Shown piece after piece: positions 10,183-21,748 of a stretch of DNA of 64,000 bases. The translations under genes and the position numbers were made by a program. The notes beneath the pieces were generated by a model. The model ran no database searches and was not told the DNA's origin. It saw only the letters and a program-made list of their open reading frames with translations. This stretch comes from Timema cristinae (taxonomy: Eukaryota > Arthropoda > Insecta > Phasmatodea > Timematidae). Within the stretch, counting starts at the first letter, position 1. The number at the start of each line of letters is the position of its first letter. Where the stretch lies: assembly GCA_039000515.1 (NCBI GenBank), contig JBCFYV010000935.1, positions 62,723,604 through 62,787,603 on the forward strand. Reading direction: 5' to 3'.

Positions 10183-10812
10183 GATGTAATGGAATAATGC
10201 CATATTTAGATTTCAAGTGAAATCAGAAATTCCACTTGTCCCTTAGTATAACATTATATGATATGATACTTGATGCGGTTATATCTGTAACCTAAAGCTA
10301 ATCTTCCAAGTTTCGCTAATATCGTACAATTAATTGTAAAAGCGTTATTTTTCTTCCAAACAATGAGATAAATAACATTATTTCAAGAAGAGAGAAAAGA
10401 AGATGAAACCCTGTTAAGTCTGTTTTACTCCTCTGCAACCACGATTCTAGTTTCCGAGAAGCCTCTAGATCCTTCTGCCCGACTTCCTTTTCCTGTCAAG
10501 CAAACTCCAGCGGTTGGACAGGAAGGGGAAAGACACTTTGTTGTTTCCCAGGCCAACCAACATTACGGACCAGACCTAAAACTACAGCTAACATGACCAC
10601 ATTGTTACCTTAAAACAAACACGGTCGTACGAGGGTGAAAACCCCAACTTTTAGATAAAGTCTTCCTTCCCCGACTAACGTGAATATTTTAATGTGATAA
10701 ATATCTTTTTTTTTTAACATTAAATCTGTATCTAATGGCTACAAGACTTTATTTCGAATATATGTTTTCCAAAAATACATAAAATGTTGCCTATTAAAAT
10801 TACAAATATTCT
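10183..10812. other. No gene recognised
   Basis: AT-rich sequence with a more GC-rich patch at about 10400-10660. The patch shows no long open frame with splice sites and no similarity to other parts of the window. Confidence 0.5.
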
Positions 10813-11043
10813 TAACACCACACCTTACTATCTATTCGGGTTTTACTCATTACACTAACGTGTTAGGGATGAATAAGATTGAATTTAGAAGAAATGTACC
10901 CACATTTGCGTTGAGAGCAGAAAACCATTCAGGAAAAGCAACTCTCAGTACACCCGAACGGGATTCTGACCACGATCTTTCCCGTTTTCTCCATTTCAGT
11001 CTATTGTGAGAGTGACACCTTAGTCCATGCGGCCACCGAAGTG
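10813..11043 (-). mobile_element. SINE-B copy
   Basis: The minus-strand copy runs from AACACCACACCTTACTATC to GCGGCCACCGAAGTGGG. The body has TTAGGGATGAATAAGATTGA and CCCACATTTGCGTTGAG, and the B-box remnant is CGGGATTCTGACCACG. Moderately diverged. Confidence 0.85.
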
Positions 11044-11376
11044 GGCCGATACAAATCTAAATTTATAGTTAATATAGGGGTTTTTTCAAGAAAACTTAAA
11101 GATGTATTTTGTTTATTTTCTTTGGTAATCCACGAAAAACGATTGCAATTATTTCAAGGTATAATTAGTAATAATGTGCGTATAGATTTAAAATTGCATT
11201 TTTGTTGACTACATACATAATTAATTTAAGATCACTCCCTATCTCCCCTCTCTTTTTGTTTGCCCTCCTTTGGCTTACAAGGCTGCGAACGCTCTATAGT
11301 GTGAGCTTCATATAAATAACCTTTTAAATCATAAACAAATACATTTATAATTAGTGAACATTAAAATAAAAGTTTA

Positions 11377-11377
<1 letters not shown>

Positions 11378-11411
<34 letters not shown>

Positions 11412-11677
11412 TAGCACCACGCCTTACTACCCGTTCGGGTTATACGCACTTACGCTAATGTGTAATGGTAGGGTGATTGTGAAATGAAATGAAGGACCTA
11501 CAGTTTAACGTGGAATCCGAACCACGGTGGTGGCCTGGAATTCCCCACATTCACAAGATGTCTTGTCAGAGGTGAAGGAAGGGTTTGGAAATCAGATAAA
11601 TCTGTGCCGGGACCGAGGATTGAACCTCGGTCGCCAGCACAGAAGTCTGACACCTTACCCCTAACCACCAGGTCACC
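11378..11677 (-). mobile_element. SINE-A copy with long (ATT)n tail
   Basis: The plus strand begins with about ten ATT units, then TAGCACCACGCCTTACTACC, and ends at CCACCAGGTCACC. The internal order is identical to the other SINE-A copies, including GGAATCCGAACCACGG and GAGGATTGAACCTCGG. It is one of the best-preserved copies. Confidence 0.93.
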
Positions 11678-11934
11678 TGCGAAGAAATGGGGAGGCCGTT
11701 TGAAAGGAAATTGACCCAATTTAGAATGTAGGAAGAATAAAATAAATCACATGTAGAAAAAGTGACATAAGTAACCCAAGCCTGGAATCTAACGTTGACC
11801 CAACTCATCAACTGCGACCGCGGAAAATGAAAACCCAGCTAGCACCTTAGACCACTTTGTGAAACTTTTAGACTAATGGTGATGTAAATTCTTCCAAATT
11901 TCAAGTTCTTATTAAAATAATTACACATCAATTA

Positions 11935-12115
11935 ATTTGGTGCAATAGGCTAGAATGCCGTTAATGAAGAGAACGTGGTTTGAATCTCAGTCAGATTTAC
12001 TGAAAGTGTTGATCTTAAATGGTTCCCACACTCTCTCTCTCCCACAAATGTGGGTAGATTCTCTCTAAATTATACTATACCCTAATCCTCTTTACCATAT
12101 CAGTGTAAATATACG
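11935..12115 (+). mobile_element. SINE-B copy, degenerate
   Basis: A plus-strand B-box remnant (GGTTTGAATCTCAGTC), TTAAATGGTTCCCACAC and CCCACAAATGTGGGTAGATT mark the SINE-B body. The 3' hairpin end is lost. Confidence 0.6.
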
Positions 12116-12689
12116 AATCACCAAAATGGGCGAGTCAAAAAATATTTTTTTTTTAATATGACCCACTGCAGCGGAAATATAAACCAATTTTGAGTCATAT
12201 CTTTCAAAAACTCCGTCGCGTTAATTTATTTCGAAGGAATCTCTTAAAATATGTCTCCAAATAGAATAGGCCTACTAAGTAACGTCACATAACGCATCGA
12301 TAATGGTAGAATCCCAGTAAGCGGGCCAACCACGAAATCCCCCCATCCATTAAGCACGCCCTTTTCCGTTGAACACAGACAATAATTATTGCCCCCTCAC
12401 GACTTGGCTTCTGCCGGCTAATTGGGGGGTTAGAGGGGAAGGGATTCCCAGAGCCTGGTTTTGACCTAATGACGCTCTCATAAATACCGTCAAGCTAGAT
12501 GGCTGCTGAGGGGCGGACCAATGTAACGGAAACTGGAGCACAGGTTTCATCCAATCAGAGCAAAGTTCGGCAAAAAAATAATAGAGAAGGAAAACAGAAG
12601 CGTAATCGAGATATTTACCTCAGGAAGTTAGAAATGTTGTTCGTTTGAATTTTCTAGAAAATAAGAAATATATTTTTATTTAATTTTTT

Positions 12690-12950
12690 TAACTCGCCTC
12701 TGTGGCCGTATAGTCTAAGACGTCACTCTCATAATAATTGGACTACCGGTGGCGGGGAGATCAGGGTTCTAATCCCGGTCAGCTGTACTGGGGCAGTTTT
12801 ATTTAAATGGTTTTCCACTCTCCTTCCACGCAACTGTTGGTACACTTTTTCTAAATTCCAAACTTTCCTATTCTTAACACATTAACGTAATTAGCACATA
12901 TGCGTACAACCCAAGTGTGTGGTGAGACACTGTTAGTTTGTAAGTCGTGT
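12690..12950 (+). mobile_element. SINE-B copy, full length
   Basis: The head is CTCGCCTCTGTGGCCGTATA with GTCTAAGACGTCAC, the B box GGGTTCTAATCCCGG, and the body CCACGCAACTGTTGGTACAC. The 3' end (GCGTACAACCCAAGTGTGTG) has lost the symmetrical hairpin. Confidence 0.85.
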
Positions 12951-12970
12951 GGGGATGTATTGTAATCCCT

Positions 12971-13462
12971 AACACTTCTTACTATCCATTCAGGCTAAAC
13001 CACTTTAAATTATTATTATTATTAGCACGCGTCTTACTACCCGTTCGGGTTGTACGCACTTACGCTAATGTGATATATTAGGGTTAGATGAAATGGAGGA
13101 CCTACAGTTTAACATGGGATCCGAACCACGGTGGAGGCCTGGCGTTCCACACATTCACAAGATGTCTTGTCAGAGGTGAAGGAAGGGTTTGGTAATCAGA
13201 TAAATCTGTGCCGGGACCGAGGATTGAACCCCAAACCCCCAGCGCGGAAGTCTGACACCTTACCCCTAAGCCACAAGGTCACCCTTTAATTATACTAAGG
13301 AGTTAAGGAAGAATAAGGTAGAATTTTAAAGAAAAAGTGAGCGGAAAACCATTTATGAGAAAAAACCTACCACCCAAGATTTTAACTACGACCTTTTCAT
13401 AACCAGCAAACCAGTCTAGACGAGTCAGACCATTAGTCCGCATGACCACCGATGCGGACGCA
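12971..13462 (-). mobile_element. SINE-B copy interrupted by SINE-A
   Basis: The 3' end lies at 12971-13009 (AACACTTCTTACTATCCATT). The rest resumes at 13284-13462 (TTAAGGAAGAATAAGGTAGA, AAAACCATTTATGAG, ATTAGTCCGCATGACCACCG). The 13010-13283 interruption is a SINE-A copy in the same orientation. Confidence 0.8.
13010..13283 (-). mobile_element. SINE-A copy nested in SINE-B
   Basis: (ATT)n-AGCACGCGTCTTACTACCC at the left and AAGCCACAAGGTCACC at the right. The flanks CTTTAAATTAT and CTTTAATTAT form an imperfect target-site duplication within the host SINE-B. Confidence 0.9.
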
Positions 13463-13494
13463 AAATTTTTAATTTATTTATTTAATCAACTGCA

Positions 13495-13700
13495 TTTCAA
13501 TTCCCGTTTCGGATTATACACATTAATTAATTACGTTAATGTGATTAGGGTGAGAAAGGTACAATTTCAAAGGAAATGTATCGACACTTGCGTGGAGGTA
13601 GAGTGTGGAATCCATTTAAGTAAAAAGAAAAACTAATCACACCAGGTGTATTCGACCATAGAGAATTGGGCGTCGAATCGTGCGATGACCGATACTGATT
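13495..13700 (-). mobile_element. SINE-B copy, degenerate
   Basis: TTCCCGTTTCGGATTATACA, ATTACGTTAATGTGATTAGG and GACACTTGCGTGGAGGTAG follow the SINE-B minus-strand order. The head is decayed. It follows directly on the preceding SINE-B copy in the same orientation. Confidence 0.65.
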
Positions 13701-14599
13701 TTTCATGTGCTTTCAGAAAGAGGATATTAAATACCCCAATAAAAAAGCTTTTCCGACTTATTTATTGGCCACCTCCTTATAGGAGGTATAGAGGTGCGTG
13801 AGGCCATAACGCGTCAATGGCCAACAAAAGCAATTACGGGACTTTATTGTGTTTTTGATAGCGGCGCGAATCACTCGTTAGATAGAACATCCCCGTCAAA
13901 TAATTGTCAGGGAAGAAAGACGAGGGTGGTTGAAAAGGAGGGTGGTTTCAACCAAAAGGGGGGGGGGGGGTTCAGATGTCATCGGTTCCCCTCCTGTCTA
14001 TCTGTCTTCTGCAAGTTTCGGCTCCAAGTGATATCTCTGTAATTTCCATCAACCAGGAAATACAGGCTCGGTTACACTAGACCCAGTAGAGAGGGAATTG
14101 TGGGAAAGTTTGGGTATAACGACCCCAAGTTGAATGGAGAGGGGGGGTCATAAACTCATCGCTTCCCTGCCCAATTTAACCGTTCCGTGGTCATAAACCG
14201 CACACTTATTTTCAGAACACAAGAATAGCTAGAAGAGTAAAAGAGATTTTTTTTTAACAAAACTAATCAAAACTAAGAACGTAGATTTTTACTCTTGAAA
14301 AGGTTGAGATAAAAAAAAAATACAAATAAAAACGAATGATGGTTCATTTGGGTTGTAAAAAAAGCAAACACAAGTCTTGTCGGCTTTGTAGTTTTATGAG
14401 TATCGTATTATAAAATATGAAGGTACAAGTTTATTTAGTGGTCTTCAGAGAAGACAGAACATAAAAAAATTAAAAAAAGAAAGAAAAATGTGTGTTTCGT
14501 TATAAATACAAACACTTTTATAAAAGCTGGGACAGTTATTAGTAGGAGCACAATAATGGTGAACTCCAAATCACCGGTACATTGCTTCTTTAGACTGTT
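13701..14599. other. No gene recognised; poly(G) run
   Basis: Relatively GC-rich up to about 14200, then AT-rich. A run of 13 G occurs at 13958-13970. An 82-codon open frame from 13794 has no splice sites or recognisable domain and crosses the poly(G) run, so it is not called. Confidence 0.5.
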
Positions 14600-14837
14600 T
14601 CTAACACCGCATCCTACTACCCGTTAGAGTTATACACTTATGTACTAATTACGCCAATGGTTTTAGGTATTAGAAAAATTAAATTTAGAGGAAGTGAATC
14701 AGCATTTGCGTAGAGGGAGAGTGAAAAACTACCCTCAATACACTCTACCGAGATTAGAACCTTGGTCCTCCAATCATCAGCATTCTAGTCTACCACGATA
14801 GTAGCACATTATACCATGTAGCCAATGAAGCGGGTTT
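14600..14837 (-). mobile_element. SINE-B copy abutting a 27-bp array
   Basis: The plus strand shows TAACACCGCATCCTACTACC, AATTAAATTTAGAGGAAGTG, GCATTTGCGTAGAGGGAGAG, the B-box remnant GAGATTAGAACCTTGG, and the head end CATGTAGCCAATGAAGCGGG. The 27-bp array starts within a few bases of the head end. Confidence 0.88.
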
Positions 14838-14840
14838 AGA

Positions 14841-15672
14841 GTGACCTTAACACGCGTTGACTTACACCTCACCTTAACACGCGGTGACTTACATCTCACC
14901 TTAACACGCGGTGACTTACACCTCACCTTAACACGCGGTGACTTACACCTCACCTTAACACGCGGTGACTTACACCTCACCTTAACACGCGGTGACTTAC
15001 ACCTCACCTTAACACGCGGTGACTTACACCTCACCTTAACACGCGGTGACTTACACCTCACCTTAACACGCGGTGACTTACACCTCACCTTAACACGCGG
15101 TGACTTACACCTCACCTTAACACGCGGTGACTTACACCTCACCTTAACACGCGGTGACTTACACCTCACCTTAACACGCGGTGACTTACACCTCACCTTA
15201 ACACGCGGTGACTTACACCTCACCTTAACACGCGGTGACTTACAACCCACCTTAACACGCGGTGACTTACACCTCACCTTAACACGCGGTGACTTACACC
15301 TCACCTTAACACGCGGTGACTTACACCTCACCTTAACACGCGGTGACTTACACCTCACCTTAACACGCGGTGACTTACACCTCACCTTAACACGCGGTGA
15401 CTTACACCTCACCTTAACACGCGGTGACTTACACCTCACCTTAACACGCGGTGACTTACACCTCACATTAACACGCGGTGACTTACACCTCACCTTAACA
15501 CGCGGTGACTTACACCTCACCTTAACACGCGGTGACTTACAACCCACCTTAACACGCGGTGACTTACAACCCACCTTAACACGCGGTGACTTACACCTCA
15601 CCTTAACACGCGGTGACTTACACCTCACATTAACACGCGGTGACTTACACCCACATTAACACGCGGTGACTT
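14841..15672. repeat. Minisatellite, 27-bp unit, about 31 copies, very homogeneous
   Basis: The unit combines ACCTTAACACGCGGTGAC with TTACACCTC. Most copies are identical. Variants are TTACAACCC (four units, three of them near the end) and CACATTAAC (near 15465 and in the last units). Because 27 is divisible by 3 and the unit lacks stops in one frame on each strand, 272 codons (plus) and 283 codons (minus) stay open. Both would encode monotonous nonapeptides (LTRGDLHLT or KVRCKSPRV type). This is a by-product of the period, not evidence for a gene. Confidence 0.97.
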
Positions 15673-16279
15673 AAATCCTTGTTTGGGACTATACTTTTAT
15701 TGAACTCTAAGGCCTTACTTTACTATTTCACCAAGATAAAATTACTTATCGCCCGGGATTTAAACCAGATTCTTATATAGGAAATAAATCAGATAGTAAA
15801 GCCGGGAGATTCAACCCTTGTAGTCATGGTCGAAACAAAACACCATCTCACTCGTCTCCTCCAAGGTTCCAAGTGTGGTCAATTCCTATCTCCAGACATC
15901 CTCTCACGCATGACCTTTGGCCTTTCTAATATTGGATGCCGGCCTTTGTCTCGGCGTAGCTTTGTGGTAGTCGAGCATCACTTCCTCCGTCACAGGCGGT
16001 GGGAAACTATTCGAAACATCCCAGCTTCAAACCCGGGACTATAATCGGCCCCAGAAAGCTAGTAATTAGTGGCGCCAACTTCATTAGACCAATTACTTGA
16101 TGAGAGAGTTGCTCCACTGACTTAAGGCTCCAGAGGTTAAGGGCGTCACTTCAAGGACCCGAGACTTCGTCCTTTCCCCTCAGAACTATCTAGAAGAAGA
16201 AGAGGGCTCCCTGGTCCTTGGTTCAGGATTAAAATATTTAAGACGTAAGAGTTACCCCGGCATTGTGTTCACAAGTTTC
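15673..16279. other. No gene recognised
   Basis: GC content is closer to average than in the neighbours. A 72-codon open frame from 15826 shows no recognisable domain. The tail end (CAGCTTCAAACCCGGGAC) looks like a tRNA-like B-box remnant on the minus strand, so part may be a decayed SINE. Confidence 0.45.
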
Positions 16280-16440
16280 AGGTAATCTACCTGCATTAGC
16301 GTGGAAGGATGGTAGGAAACCATTTAGGAAAAAACATCCTCAGTATACCCAAACGGGATTAGAACCCTGACCACTCAGTCTTTAGCAGGCAAGTCTAATA
16401 CGAGATTGATGCCTTAGAACGTTTGGCGACTGAAGCTAGT
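16280..16440 (-). mobile_element. SINE-B copy, 3' end missing
   Basis: TTTCAGGTAATCTACCTGC, GCATTAGCGTGGAAGGATGG, AAAACATCCTCAGTATACCC, the B-box remnant CGGGATTAGAACCCTG, and GATGCCTTAGAACGTTTGGC follow the SINE-B minus-strand order. The shared 3' domain is absent. Confidence 0.8.
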
Positions 16441-17647
16441 TATTTTAAACTTTAAAAAAATAATTCTTTAATTGATCCCGAACTTGCTCTGTAAACTGAA
16501 AAATATAGAAATCTCTTATTCGATAAGTTTTCTGGTTCTGGAGTAATTTTGTATTTAATTTATCAGCTAATTGGTTGTGCGACGGACTTCTTAGGAAGCG
16601 TGTCCACCGGTATGAAAAATTAAACCTATCCAAAGCTTGGTGGTGGCTCTAGGCCTTACATGGCGCTAAACACGCGAGAAGATTCCAAACGAGTTTCCAC
16701 AAGGAAACGTAATCTGACTGAAAAAACAAAAAAATCCTTTACCTTTTTAAAAACGCACGTAACCTTCTTTCTTTCTCTTCACAAAGTCTGAAGGCTTAAG
16801 ACCTTATTTCCTAAACCTTTTGATGTATTCGTAGGAGCTACCAGGGCGAAACATTTTTATATGATCCTTTAGAGTTATAACCAGTTTAAACTCGGGTTTA
16901 ATCCATTGTGTAAACATAGCTTAGTTACGCTTTAAACCCCATACGAAGCGTCTCTATAATCAACCGCCGAGCACACAGCCTGAAAATATCCCCTGGCTTT
17001 TTTTTTAATAGGACGCCTTTTTTTTCTTTTAAATGTTTAAATTAAGATACTTTTTAAATCCATTCGTATCCATCCTAATGGTAAACCAAACATTTTAGTA
17101 TTCCGTTTTTTTTTTTTTCTTTTACCAAAGTCTCATTTAATTCTCTTCTTTTATTTTTGTCCGCGTCACGATTTCCATTCGAAACCGTCTGTTTAGGCGC
17201 TCAATAAAACGAGGGTTTATTTAACATCGGGGTCTAAATCCGGACTTGAATGGTCGATGGGTTTTTTGGGGGGGGGGGGGGGAGAGGGGGTGCTTTCAGT
17301 TTCAGTTTCAGTTCCTCCAAACGGAAGACTAAACAATAATAGGGTTCTATGTTAGCCTTTTTTTACCCCTTCTTTCCCCCAGGGGTGCCAATATGGGGCA
17401 ATGCCGACAATATGGATTGGTACGTATTGGTAGAGCTGTGAGACATAAGTTTTTTTTTCTTTCAATATTTTGTTGGGAAAATTTTCCAAACCAGAAAATT
17501 TTCAATTATTATTTCTGTAAAATAATTTCAATTGATTAAATGGAATTAATGTAATCGAGGTATAGATATCCAAAATGTCTACGTTTATAATTACGATTAA
17601 TTTTTCCTAAGGGCATTAGTTAACACCAGAAACATAATCAAACGAGT
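16441..17647. other. No gene recognised; poly(G) run
   Basis: AT-rich, with T-rich runs at 17000-17130 and about 15 G at 17268-17282 followed by a TTTCAGTTTCAGTTTCAG triplet repeat. No exon-like segment was seen. Confidence 0.5.
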
Positions 17648-17820
17648 TTCGATGGCCACGTGGTCTAACGCGCTAGTCTCGCAATAGGTTAGACTGCCGA
17701 TGACAGGGAGATCGGTGTTCGATCCTGATCGTGTGCACTTAGGGATGTTTTTCCTAAATAATTTTACACTGAAGGGTGAGATTCATCTAAATTCAAACTT
17801 CCTCCTCCCTATACCCCTCC
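17648..17820 (+). mobile_element. SINE-B copy, 3' end missing
   Basis: The head is CGATGGCCACGTGGTCTAAC, then the TAGACTGCCGATGACAGGGA block, the B box GGTGTTCGATCCTGATC, and the body TTTTTCCTAAATAATTTTAC. It stops before the shared 3' hairpin, in C-rich sequence. Confidence 0.85.
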
Positions 17821-19029
17821 ACCGCACCCCCTACCCCCTCTAAAACTTAACCCCTCCACCGCAAGCAACCACTGCAGAATATTTTCAGGAAATTTTTCCA
17901 ATTCAAAATTTCCCTTAAACTTTTTATCTCTACATATCTACGTATAGGGTGGATATCCTCAATTTTTTTAAGAACAACAGTTTAGAAATTTCAAACTTTT
18001 TTTTGTGCTAATATTGATAACATTTTACTATATTATTAGTGTATTTTATAGGTATTGATAGTATTTACCAAAAATGACAGCTGCAGGTGAATATATTAAA
18101 ATTGTTTTAGTAACTACCAACTACTGTTAATCCTACCAAAATCATAGATAGATATGACAGATAGCAAGGACCGTATATATATATATATATATATATATAC
18201 AGGGTTACAAACTTTACTAAAAATACTTTCAGATAGTTGTACATATAATAGGAAACAATTATTTTTTACTTGTGGTTTTACAACCGTCGTTGTGTTCCTC
18301 CATTTCTTGGTTTCGGAGAAGATTTCACCCGGGTGACCGATAGATAGAGAGAGAAGGATGCTTCATCACTTTGACATTTACTGCTAAAAGTAGTATTACA
18401 TAATAGCGATTTTTTTAATATTATCACTTTAGATCAAATCTTGTTATCTATGAATTCACAAAAAAAAAAGTTTAAAATACAATCATTATGCCTACAGAGT
18501 GGTAAACAAAAGGTAAATGTTTACTATAATATTTTGACCATATGAAAATTATACAACACACTTTTTCGGGATTTTTTATTCCCTCCAAATAAATGAAAAT
18601 AAACTTCTGGTTGGAGCGAACTTCCACAACCGAGGCTCATAACATGGGTGGACGTCTGGAGGCAGGAGAATGGAATGTTCCACACGGGCGACTAACTCAA
18701 CTGTCCGACAGAGCCTGTCCACCCCTGCATGCACCTATCCTAATCCTAGCTGTATGTTCCTTAGAGCTGTTGTATTGAACATAACCAGAGGTCTGACAAT
18801 GAACGCCGACACGGACCCAATATATCACAATAGGAAGAGAAACCACTCGGTACCCTTAGATAAGAGCTACCTCTGTTATCTTTGATTGGACGAGATGTGT
18901 TGATACACTCCTCTCTGGAGACCAATGAGATATACACTGCAGAGTAGCGAGTGGTCCACTCCCTTCCTGCTGGGAAGCTACGAGGGCGGTCATTGAACGT
19001 CGCAAATAGTGCTTCGGGGACTATCCCTT
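17821..19029. other. No gene recognised
   Basis: AT-rich DNA with (TA)n at 18174-18199. A more balanced segment at 18590-18990 has short open frames but no domain or splice pattern that I recognise. Confidence 0.45.
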
Positions 19030-19600
19030 GCGATCGTCCAAATAGTACACTGATTCCTGGTGTACGTCAAAATAGTACACTGAGGATTAATCCTTGGTGT
19101 TCGTCCAAATAGTACACTGATGAATAATTCCTTGATGTTCGTCCAAATAGTACACTGATGAATAATTCCTGGTGTTCGTCCAAATAGTACACTGATGAAT
19201 AATTCCTTGGTGTTCGTCCAAATAGTACACTGATGAATAATTCCTTGGTGTTCGTCCAAATAGTACACTGATGAATAATTCCTTGGTGTTCGTCCAAATA
19301 GTACACTGATGAATAATTCCTTGGTGTTCGTCCAAATAGTACACTGAGGATTATCCCTTGTGATAATCCAATAGTGCACTGAGGATTATCCCTTGTGATA
19401 ATCCAATAGTGCACTGAGGATTATCCCTTGTGATAATCCAGTAGTACACTGAAGATTGTCCTTTTCAAAATAGTACACTTTGGATTAGTCCCTAGTAATC
19501 GTCTAAATAATACAATGAGAACTAATTCTTTGTGATCATCCAAATAGTACACTGAGGATTAATTCTTTGTAACAGCTTAAACATTACATTGAGGATTAAT
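19030..19600. repeat. Minisatellite, 38-bp unit, about 15 copies
   Basis: The core (19050-19345) repeats AATAGTACACTGATGAATAA plus TTCCTTGGTGTTCGTCCA every 38 bp. Both sides hold diverged relatives (GAGGATTATCCCTTGTGATA plus ATCCAATAGTGCACT, about 36 bp). The core is homogeneous and the edges old, as expected when unequal exchange homogenises the centre. Confidence 0.93.
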
Positions 19601-19767
19601 CCCATGTGATTATCCAAGCTAAGATAATGATCCGCTTTGCTTTACCACAACGAACGGTCAATATATAAACTTTTAAAATAAAAGATTAAATAAAAAATAC
19701 AATTAATAATTAAATGCATTCATATATTTTATCGTTTGCTCAACCTAATTGTTTTCAAATGCATAAG

Positions 19768-20105
19768 ACAAGCTTGTTACAACTGTACCTGTGATATGTC
19801 CTCGCCCACTATGTCCCGATTTGACCAGGGTAAGCAGAGCTTGTTTAAACTATACCCGAGATTTGTCTTCGCCCACTCTGTCCCCATTTGACCAGGGTAA
19901 GCAAAGATGGTTTAAACTATACCCGAGATATGTCTTCAACCACTATGTCCCCATTTGACCAGGGTAAGCAGAGCTTGTTTAAACTATACCCGAGATATGT
20001 CTTCGCCCACTCTGTCCCCATTTGACCAGGGTAAACAAAGTTTGTCTAAACTGTACTTGTGATATGTTCTCCCCCACTCTGTCTCCATTTTACCAATCGT
20101 AAATA
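19768..20105. repeat. Tandem repeat, 67-bp unit, five copies
   Basis: TTTGACCAGGGTAAGCA recurs at 19820, 19887, 19954 and 20021, with a diverged copy near 20088, always 67 bp apart. Each unit also has TTTAAACTATACCCGAGATA and a GTCTTCGCCCACTCTGTCCC-like block. Confidence 0.92.
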
Positions 20106-21191
20106 GGCTCTACTCTACAGATCTTACATGAGAATGTATTTTCGTTGATACCTGGACTGTGAGTGTTTCCCTGACAGATGAAGATAACTCAAAGGTAGAG
20201 TTTAAACTAGCTTTTATTAACCTGCCAATAATCCACAACACGCCACTGAACATCACTATTAAAGTCAGTTACTAATCAATTAAATAAAACACAATCAGTT
20301 GTATGTTACAAAAAACGAAAACTATTTCAAAACATAAAATTTACAATACGAATGATTTATAAAACAAAACACAAATGAAAACGTTACTTAATTGAAACAT
20401 TTTAATTGATATTGTAACAGTCATTTTACCACTAAGTTAAAATATCTTGTTTGCTTACAATGATCTACTACTAGTTAAACTGTTTTAGAATAATTTCTTA
20501 AATAAGAGAATTTGCCCTATAGCTTAAGAGTTTGAGATTGGCAGTAGTCGATTTAAGGGGCCGATTTTTGATTTTTTTTTTCCCTTGCCTTTAACAGTTA
20601 TGAAACTTCTATAATACAAATAGTGAATACACATTTATTTTAAATATTTTTTCTATAAATTTGCTCTTATGTATTGTGTATTTGTATTGTGTATATTAAA
20701 AATATTAAGTAACTGTGCTCTATTTTTATAATAACGATTAATCAGTTTAGACAAAAATAAATTAAACAATTTTGCATTCAATATTTTCTAATTTGTAATT
20801 AGTGTCTAAAGCTATATAAATATAAACTATAATTTTTTCAAACATGAATCACTAAAAAAAAATCTAAGTTAAATTTAGCATCGGGAATATTTAATATAAA
20901 TTCAATTCGACTTCGCTTCGAATCGAAAAAGTGGCCATCATAAAACCCTAGTATTTATTTATGATATTAATTCTTCGTCGAAAGTTAAATATTTTGAGAT
21001 TCTAAAAAAAAAGTTGTTTTTAAATCATTTACATCTATTTTTTTTCTTTTATATTTTTAAAGAAAGCAACATGTTGGAAGGTAGTTGAGTCCCTTTAAAG
21101 TATGTTAACTTAACAACGTGGCTGTATGCTGTGTTGCCTAAACACTTAATGTCATGGCACTCAGGTGCTAGCAAAAACAAGGAAGGCCCAT
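20106..21191. other. AT-rich DNA, no gene recognised
   Basis: Dominated by A and T, with many short poly(A) and poly(T) runs. No array, SINE or exon-like segment was recognised. Confidence 0.5.
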
Positions 21192-21448
21192 CATGAGAAA
21201 CATTAACTTAATTAAATATGTCACCATCTCTAAAGTTCAAATTAATTTGAAAGTCTTCATGAAAGAGATGGTGATATAAAATAGTAACAAAAAAGGCTTA
21301 TTTATAAGTTATACCAATGTTTTTAATAATAATAGCTATTATTATAGTTAATAAGGCTTTTTTTTTACTATGTTTTTCATGAAGACTTTAAAAGTAATTT
21401 GGACTTTAAAAATGGTGAAATATTTAATTAAGTTAGTGTTTCTAATGA
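21192..21448. mobile_element. Foldback MITE with about 95-bp arms
   Basis: The left arm (GAGAAACATTAACTTAATTA ... AAAGTCTTCATGAAAGAGAT) recurs inverted at the right (TCATGAAGACTTTAAAAGTA ... TTAATTAAGTTAGTGTTTC). The spacer is about 60 bp. A single diverged arm of the same type is found at 22366-22465. There is no coding capacity. Confidence 0.75.
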
Positions 21449-21501
21449 TAATAACTATTATTACTAATTATATATATATATATATATATATAAAACAATA
21501 T

Positions 21502-21748
21502 TTAGCACCGCGTCTTACTACCCGTTCGGTTTATACGCTTTAAGTACTGATTACGTTAATGAATTTAGGAATTGGGAAGGTTGAATTAGAGGAAGTGAAC
21601 CCGCATTTGCGCGGAGGGAGAGTGGAAAACAATTTAGGACCCCCCCCCCCCAGTTCACCCGACCGAGATTCGAACCTCGATCTCCCTGTCCTCAGCAGCA
21701 GAGCTCAACACGTCAAGCACGTTAGCCAACTACGCCACCGAGGCGGGT
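21502..21748 (-). mobile_element. SINE-B copy, well preserved, distinct tRNA head
   Basis: The plus strand runs from AGCACCGCGTCTTACTACCC to CTACGCCACCGAGGCGGG. The B box is GAGATTCGAACCTCGA. Its head (minus strand GCCTCGGTGGCGTAGTTGGC) is nearly identical to the copy at 47936-48215 and closer to a real tRNA than other SINE-B heads, marking a young subfamily. A run of 11 C interrupts the body. Confidence 0.93.

Noticed and set aside
13794..14042. 82-codon open frame
   Set aside because: It crosses a 13-G run and has no recognisable motif or splice context.
14777..15659. Open frames of 283 and 272 codons on opposite strands
   Set aside because: Both arise because the 27-bp unit is divisible by 3; the product would be a pure nonapeptide repeat.
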